A stretch of 64,000 nucleotides of DNA from Siphonodentalium dalli (Eukaryota; Mollusca; Scaphopoda; Gadilida; Siphonodentaliidae): contig CP136064.1 of the NCBI GenBank assembly GCA_032622095.1, positions 174,166,310-174,230,309 of the forward strand, read 5' to 3'. Positions 58,314 through 64,000 of this stretch are shown piece by piece (the stretch's first letter is position 1; each line of letters begins with the position of its first letter). Under the pieces are notes generated by a model. It was not told where the DNA came from. It made no database searches and saw only the letters and a program-made list of their open reading frames with translations. The position numbers and the translations under genes were made by a program.

Positions 58314-60140
58314 TCAGGCCACCTTCTCTACAGTGGCAGGGAGTGCTGGTTTTTTGTTGTTATTTTTCTTGCCTCTCTTCTTACTCCTAAGCCTCAGGTT
58401 ACGTCTGCCCTTTCTTATTTTCTTCAGCTTTTTCTGCCTGCTTTTATTTAGTATGGAATTCTTTTTTTTATTCTTCTTTCCCTTCGAAGGCTTACGTCCT
58501 GGTACTTTAATGAATTTTGAATCAGATAATTCGACAACAGACGTTCCTCTTGCAGTTTCTGGGTTGTAACACTTCGGGTTTTCGCCACGGAAGGTCTTTA
58601 GTTTGTACTTTTTGATCCATCGTTTAACCTGCAGCAGACGTTTGTCACACCTCCAGATATTACCTTCTAGTAACAAAGATTTGAGTTTAGGGAATTTGCG
58701 GCGGATGTTTCGTGGAAGTGTCTGTAGGTTGTTATACATCAGATTCAGTGATCTTGTCTTAGGCATTGCTGGTCGTTTAAACTTGGCAACCATCTTCAGA
58801 AATGACTTCGTCAACCCAGGGCTGCTCATAAGATCAATCTGTTTGATGTTCGGGATCTCAACCAACATGTTGTACTTTAACTTGACTAGATCTTCCATGT
58901 TGTACGACATCTGAATGTTTTGTAGACTCTTTAAGCCCTTAAATGCGCCCCACTTTATATCGTTAATTGGATTGTTGATCAAGTTGATGGTCTGAATTTT
59001 CGGGAGTTTGCTGAAGACTTTAGATAGCAGCTGCGTTAACTGATTGCCTTGTAGGTTAATCTTTGTAAGATTATTCAAGCCTTGCAATGCATTTGCGTGA
59101 ATCATCATGATGTTATTTGACTGCAATGAGACCAACTGTATCCCTGAATCCTTCGAGAAAGTTCCACTTTCGATCCTGATGACCTTATTGAAGTCCATGT
59201 GTAGAGCATTGATTGTTGCAGGAAATCCTCTTGGTATGTAGTTGAGTTTGTTGTTGTTCAACCATACTTCGTCCAGTTTGTGGGAATTGTTGAAAGCGTT
59301 ATCTTCGATTATTGAAATTTCATTATTGTTAAGAGTTATCAGTCGTAACCCAGTAGCATTCTTGAAGTCTGTCTCATTGATGTGGGTTATGAGGTTGTTA
59401 GACAGTCGGAGATCGGAAACAGATGGAGATAGACCACGTGGGATACTCCTAAGCTTGCATTTGGTAAAATCAAGCAGCTGCAGCATACTGGGACCCATAT
59501 TCATCTCGGGCAGATGACTTATCGGATTGTTTGCTAAAATGAGGTATCGTAGGTACCTGAGATTTCGAAAGGCACCTGGATGGATTGTTGTAATCAGATT
59601 GTGACTCAAATCCAACATTCGTAGATACTCGTTAATCTCAAAATCGTTTTCTTCCACTGTCGTCAGAGCATTGAAAGCAAGGTTGACAGACGATAAATTT
59701 GGGAGATTTTTGAGAATTCGATTCATTGATGGTAGCCTGTTGTTAGACAGCGATAGAGTTCTGAGCTCTGTCAGTCCAGCTAAGGCTTCACTGTGTATGT
59801 GTGCAATCTTGTTGCTGGCCAAGTCTAACTTCATCAGAGTTGAGACAGATTTGAATGAGTTAGCTCCAATTGAAACCATTTCATTCAATCCCAGAGTAAT
59901 TGATAGAATATTGTCCAGCTTTTCAAATGATCCTTCGGCAAGTTTTGTGATCTTATTTGTTCGTAGATTGATCAGCCGAACCTGAGAATCATATCCTTGT
60001 GGTATGTTGTCGATGCCCAGATTCGAGCAGTCTGCTTTACCGCTTGAACAACGGCATGTTGATGGACACTTCTCATGCTGGCCATATATCACACCGACAG
60101 AGAGCAGAAATGTGAGAAGTTTTATTCTCAAGTCTTCCAT
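58314..60140 (-). CDS. secreted small leucine-rich-repeat protein (SLRP-like) with basic tail
   Basis: An intronless 608-residue frame. Residues 1-20 (MEDLRIKLLTFLLSVGVIYG) form a signal peptide. Cys25, 29, 31 and 38 make the CX3CXCX6C cap, spaced as in class I SLRPs (decorin, biglycan). Then come about 17 leucine-rich repeats (L-x-x-L-x-L-x-x-N-x-I), including the SLRP-style short motifs L-R-S-I-P-R-G-L and L-N-Y-I-P-R-G-F. A C-terminal cap at about 490-540 (W-R-C-D-K ... P-K-C-Y-N) has two cysteines instead of four. NLS, NET, NAT, NNS and NLT are possible glycosylation sites. The last 61 residues hold 28 Lys/Arg, with runs such as KGKKNKKKN and KKRGKKNNNKK; there is no membrane segment or GPI signal. 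An extracellular-matrix protein whose tail binds heparan sulfate or another polyanion is the best guess; function and partner are inferred. The gene lies antisense within the presumed distal ACAP intron. Confidence 0.93.
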   Translation of the reverse strand: MEDLRIKLLTFLLSVGVIYGQHEKCPSTCRCSSGKADCSNLGIDNIPQGYDSQVRLINLRTNKITKLAEGSFEKLDNILSITLGLNEMVSIGANSFKSVSTLMKLDLASNKIAHIHSEALAGLTELRTLSLSNNRLPSMNRILKNLPNLSSVNLAFNALTTVEENDFEINEYLRMLDLSHNLITTIHPGAFRNLRYLRYLILANNPISHLPEMNMGPSMLQLLDFTKCKLRSIPRGLSPSVSDLRLSNNLITHINETDFKNATGLRLITLNNNEISIIEDNAFNNSHKLDEVWLNNNKLNYIPRGFPATINALHMDFNKVIRIESGTFSKDSGIQLVSLQSNNIMMIHANALQGLNNLTKINLQGNQLTQLLSKVFSKLPKIQTINLINNPINDIKWGAFKGLKSLQNIQMSYNMEDLVKLKYNMLVEIPNIKQIDLMSSPGLTKSFLKMVAKFKRPAMPKTRSLNLMYNNLQTLPRNIRRKFPKLKSLLLEGNIWRCDKRLLQVKRWIKKYKLKTFRGENPKCYNPETARGTSVVELSDSKFIKVPGRKPSKGKKNKKKNSILNKSRQKKLKKIRKGRRNLRLRSKKRGKKNNNKKPALPATVEKVA

Positions 60141-60191
60141 TTTAAACTCCTGTTAACAGTTATTTTCCTAAGATTGCGACATTATCCTGTC
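60141..60191 (-). other. 5' UTR part and splice acceptor of the LRR gene
   Basis: Read on the - strand, ATTTTCTCTTTCCAG ends at 60192, a strong acceptor 51 bases before the ATG, so at least one non-coding 5' exon probably lies further right. A second, weaker AG (CTGTTAACAG) is nearer the start codon. Confidence 0.6.
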
Positions 60192-60199
60192 CTGGAAAG

Positions 60200-61070
60200 A
60201 GAAAATTAATAAGTTTTTACCTATTCACTTCTGAATGAATCCCCCCATTTATTTCTAAAACAATCAGAGACAGTGTATCACATGCTTTAAAACATGGCTA
60301 TGACATCACTCCTTTGTTCATTGCTTCCAGTTTATATGATAAATGGATGGTTATTGTCGAGAACGTATATTATTTTACAAACAACGATCCGTTATTTTAA
60401 TAACAGACGCTCATTTTTCACGTTTATTTGACTGAACGATTTCATTTTATATGACTTGCATGTATGATATCATAATATATGCATGTAGCTATCTAGAAAA
60501 TGCTTTTCAAGTATGATATCACCCTGATTGATAGCTAGACACAATCATGACAGAAGGGATATACCTTTTGAGCCTCTTCACTCGGATGGCTGGGGGTGGG
60601 GGGTGTCTAACTTCAAATTTCAGGCATGTTGTTTCACGTTGACAGTGAATTTTTAACTGTTAAAATTTCTTGAATCTAATTTTGTTCTCAGGTGGCATGT
60701 TGTCACATCCATCACTATAAAATCTAAACTAATATAGTAATTTACATGTAAATGTAGTCCTTCTATCTTCAGTAACAATCTCAACCAACACAATTGCCAA
60801 ATCTCCCGGATTAGGTATACATGCAGCACGCACCAATCAGTCATTCAATTCATAATTCTCTGCCAAATCAGAGATATGCTGTATAAATAATTTTTAATAC
60901 AAAAGTAAGGGTAAAACTCTGAAAACATCGGTTAAGATGTCACGCCATCCGTGTAGCCAAAGACCGGGTGGATTGGGCCGACCACATGGTACAACTTAGG
61001 TGTCTTGACCCACTTTCGGGTTAATCCATTCTGATTAGTGGTGACCCTTTGGACTCGGCCATATTTTAAG
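60200..61070. other. region upstream of the LRR gene, nothing recognised
   Basis: Presumed 5' intron of the LRR gene. No promoter or repeat ends identified. Confidence 0.4.
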
Positions 61071-61073
61071 CTA

Positions 61074-61179
61074 GATAATAGCTGAAAACTGTACATTATA
61101 TCAGAGAATTGAACAATCTCAGCCTACGGCCTCGATCAATCGATTCTCTGAAATAATGTACAGTTTGTAGCCATTATCA
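61074..61179. repeat. palindrome with G/C-rich apex
   Basis: GATAATAGCTGAAAACTGTA and CATTATATCAGAGAATTGA pair with inverses. The apex reads CTCAGCCTACGGCCTCG. Confidence 0.85.
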
Positions 61180-61305
61180 TATACATGTATATATAAGTTT
61201 AAACTAATCGTTGAAGATTTGAGTATAAACCCTACAAAAAAGTTACTTAACATCAATTTGGCTTCAAGCAAATACTAAGTAGTTTTGATTGCATGTTATC
61301 ATGTA

Positions 61306-61501
61306 CAGTAATTCCCTAAATAATCGACTCCTTAACCACAGCAGAATTATGGGTAACTTTTCAGGATTTTAATAGTCGGAAATATGGCTTGTTGCCATTC
61401 ATCGGAAAACTCTCAGCAACAAGCCATATTTCCGACTAAATCCTGAAAAGTTACCCATAATTCTTCTGTGGTTAAGGAGTCGATTAATTAGAGCATTACT
61501 G
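61306..61501. mobile_element. family A MITE (A12)
   Basis: CAGTAATTCCCTAAATAATC to TTAGAGCATTACTG with TA flanks, loop shortened. Confidence 0.9.
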
Positions 61502-61511
61502 TATACTGTTT

Positions 61512-61712
61512 TTAACCCTTTTTATACTGAATGGATTCTCCCACTCAGTTATAAAAGTATACATATAAATGGAATGGTCTATTATTCATCTCCAGGAAAA
61601 ATAAGCAGATAGCAGATATCAAAAGTGTAGAAGGAATCCTATTCATTGGAGGGAAATGTTGATTGAACTTATTATCTGAACATTTCCTAGTATTTAGTAT
61701 AGCAAGAATTAA
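61512..61712. mobile_element. piggyBac-type MITE family E (E10)
   Basis: TTAACCCTTTTTATACTGAA to TTAGTATAGCAAGAATTAA. TTAA present at both ends; only 10 bases from A12. Confidence 0.82.
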
Positions 61713-62735
61713 CTGAAGGTATGAACGAAAATCTGATCGTTCATGTACTACCCATGGGAATGCGATACCAGTGAAGACAATTTTTCCTTTGTCATAAGCT
61801 ATATACCGCTTTTCTGTGGCTTATGCACCTCGCCACTCAACCACTAACTTCCAATTAGGTTGATGACCACGTTATATAAAGATATTGGATTTCATTCTAG
61901 CAAGTTTTATATATAGATCGAGTACACATGTCCAGAAATGGTTCTATCAATTTTATTTATAATTTCTCACTACATTCTCGGGACAGTTTTGGGGGCTATT
62001 TTAGACCAGAAATCTCTTGAAATAATTCCGAGCATATCAAGAGGGAGAACTCTATCTCGATAGCACCTTCATTCAAGGGAAATTTCATTTCAACTAGGAG
62101 ATTTCATATAGATTAACGGTCAGCTGATACAGAAATAAACCACTTCATTATACCTTATAGCAACCACCAAGGGTGCTTATACCGAAGGCAGGTGAATGAT
62201 GTCATATATTTTTTTTCTATATCCATCAGTGATTTTTCAAGATCGCGGGTATAGATTTTGGAGAAATTGTCACGTGACTTCCGTTCAGCAACCATTTGGA
62301 GATTGTAAAAATTGGAAATGAAGCATCGCGATAAAAATGAAAGTAACTACTTCACAACTTACGAAGAATTCACATGTGATTTAAGTCTATTAATTTCATT
62401 TAGACCGATGTCGTTGGTCAGCTTAATGAAAACGAAAAATGAAGAAGTCATGATGATAATCCAGACAAGATTTTACAATCAACGACACGTCTTGTCAATT
62501 TGGCATGATGTTACCTAAATTATTCTTAGTGTTATGTCGCCAAAAAAAAGCAAATTTGAGGCACATCATGTGTGGTTGCTCCACTACGTGTCACGTACGA
62601 ATCATATTATCGACAAATATTATACTATGAATCTTCAGTGTATGTTATCCGCAAATACCTAGTTGTAGTCTTGAAATCAGATTTTATAAAAATTATGTTG
62701 TTGTAATTGTGTACCGAAGAGATACTCTATCTTTA
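61713..62735. other. unassigned segment
   Basis: Low in repeats. CACGTG at 62271 and a 68-codon frame at 62312 were noted, but neither is supported as a promoter or gene. Confidence 0.4.
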
Positions 62736-63520
62736 AACGAGAGGCCGATCACGATCGGCAGATGTCAACCCATCCCTTGGCAATAGTAAATTACTCTGAT
62801 CGGGATCATAAATGAGAGTTTTGATGTTGAATTATAGAGTATACTGTTATGTACTATTATAGACAATGTACACAACACAAATTATTGGAATTTATGGGTC
62901 ACTCGCATTTATATAAGAGAATGCACTGGAACAGGATCTGTAATGCTGCACCACCACAGCCTTGGGTTAAATGTGAAAAGGGGACCTGGACATGGAATAC
63001 ATGTACTTGGTCAAGAGATTCCAATTTAAGTTTACAATGAAAATGTATCAAATTCTACCAACAACAGCCATCAAGATAAACACCTCACTGCTGACCCATT
63101 AGTATCAATTATACAGCAGAGCTGTCAACAAATCACAGGCATTGTTTATGTTAAAGTCTGGCATCTCTATAAAACCAATAACATTTATAATGACCTCAGA
63201 CCATATGTAGAGTGATGTTCTAGTCTACTGTTAACAGCATGTGATGTGTATTGTTGAAACTTTAAAAAAAATTAGATACCATAGCTTTCTTTATCTGCAC
63301 GTTGGCATAAGAGACATCAGAAAATAATATAGCCTTATCAATAGCTAAGTAGTCCAAAGGCATGGGATGGAATTGGTGAATTGGGTTTAGTGTCGCTCCA
63401 AACAAATTTACCAGTACATAACACAAGATTTTGGACCGATTTAAACCAAATTTGGTGTGGTGACTCGGGTACCCTTGGGAGAGTTATAATGGTGTTAGCT
63501 TTTCAAATCTTGTTAACTTA
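62736..63520 (-). mobile_element. pearl/Helentron-like element, right part, inverted (H3)
   Basis: Starts AACGAGAGGCCGATCACGAT, the inverse of the 17977-18000 end. It then matches 17380-17976 inverted (for example GAGTATACTGTTATGTACTA and GGAATTTATGGGTCACTCG). The tandem core is missing. Confidence 0.75.
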
Positions 63521-63529
63521 AAATGTTTT

Positions 63530-64000
63530 TTTTTTTTATCCCCCCAGCCAAATTGAAAATTTGCGGGGGATATAGGAATGGGTTCCGTCCATCGTGCCGT
63601 CTGTCCGTCTGTCCAGTTGTCCGTCTGTCCGTCCGTCCATCCCGAATTTGTAAGAGTCATAACTTGAACAAATGTCAGCGGATTTCAAAGATTTGTGGTA
63701 TATGAGTTCACCTGACCATTATCTAGAATGAGTTCGCAAGCCATGTCCGGCCGGTTATTTTTACCAGAGTGATTGGACTTTGTTTATTATTTTTGTCGAA
63801 TTTACCAAATAGCAAATAGACGACGTCACAGGGCTCATTTCCACAAATCTCAACGGATTTCAAAGATATTTGGTATATGAGTTCACCTGACCATTACCTA
63901 GAATTTTTACTGGAGTTATTGGACTTTGTTTATTATTTTTGTTGAATTTAGCAAATAGCAAATAGACGACGTCACAGGGCTCATTTCCACAAATGTCAAC
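63530..64000 (+). repeat. 'CCCCCAGCCAAATTGAAAAT' repeat, cut by the window end
   Basis: CCCCCCAGCCAAATTG against the nearby TTGCGGGGGATATAGG forms a terminal hairpin, followed by (GTCC)n. Two ~185-bp units carry GGATTTCAAAGAT, TATGAGTTCACCTGACCATT and AGACGACGTCACAGGGCTCA. A GCGGGGGATATAG fragment also lies at 23207. Confidence 0.8.

Noticed and set aside
60951..61070. G/C-richer stretch considered as a small RNA gene
   Set aside because: No cloverleaf, box motifs or pol III signals could be laid out; partial pairings only.
62312..62518. 68-codon + strand frame near a CACGTG site
   Set aside because: Charged, unremarkable peptide without homology or a donor/acceptor pattern; could be chance.
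1..64000. Possibility of CRISPR array, prophage, operon or bacterial contamination
   Set aside because: Spliced animal gene structure throughout; no prokaryotic gene density, ribosome-binding sites or regularly spaced short repeats with unique spacers. The 90-bp and 150-bp arrays have no spacer pattern.

Overview
This is a window of animal nuclear DNA. It is A+T-rich, intron-rich and packed with small non-autonomous DNA transposons. The dispersed repeats (runs of CCGTC/TGTCC, the phrase 'GTCAAGTTCGAATTTGGGTT', bracketed tandem arrays with a 3' hairpin) and frequent TACATGTA words resemble, from memory, bivalve or other mollusc genomes. That assignment is an inference; no taxon-defining gene is present.

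Two protein-coding genes can be supported. The first is a + strand gene spread over at least 42 kb (ATG at 4900). Ten short exons join in phase to 248 codons and match the N-terminal BAR domain of ACAP-type ArfGAPs (BAR-PH-ArfGAP-ankyrin). A plausible eleventh exon at 55285-55341 would lead into the PH domain. The PH, ArfGAP and ankyrin exons are not in the window and should lie beyond 64000. The second gene is an uninterrupted 608-codon - strand ORF (58314-60140). It encodes a secreted small leucine-rich-repeat protein with an N-terminal CX3CXCX6C cluster and a strikingly basic C-terminal tail. If ACAP continues past the window, this gene is nested antisense inside an ACAP intron.

The rest is ACAP introns and flanks built largely from mobile elements. 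They include: a Mutator-like element at 5134-6695 with a transposase C-terminal relic; a 1084-bp hAT element at 9049-10132 with a perfect 8-bp target duplication and a surviving start codon plus BED-finger relic; a 600-bp hAT-like element at 20358-20957; two 123-bp elements with 6-bp duplications (3414, 53623); a head-to-tail Helitron-like dimer at 39434-40198; and a pearl/Helentron-like family with a ~150-bp internal tandem array (16205-18000, 46172-46671, 62736-63520). Several foldback MITE families recur about ten times each: one with TA flanks (mariner type), three with TTAACCCTTT termini (piggyBac type) and two large compound foldbacks. Several long palindromes are single-copy in this window.

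Region by region: 1-4900 is upstream repeats and the ACAP 5' UTR; 4953-18008 is intron 1 (transposons and arrays); 18009-19791 holds exons 2-4; 19792-32859 is intron 4, dense in foldbacks; 32860-47384 holds exons 5-10; 47385-64000 is the distal ACAP intron with minisatellites, foldbacks, the candidate linker exon and the antisense LRR gene. No tRNA, rRNA, CRISPR or prokaryotic-type system was seen. The most notable points are a transposon-derived splice acceptor for ACAP exon 2, a possible 15-nt microexon, nested insertions that reveal target sites, and the basic-tailed LRR gene.
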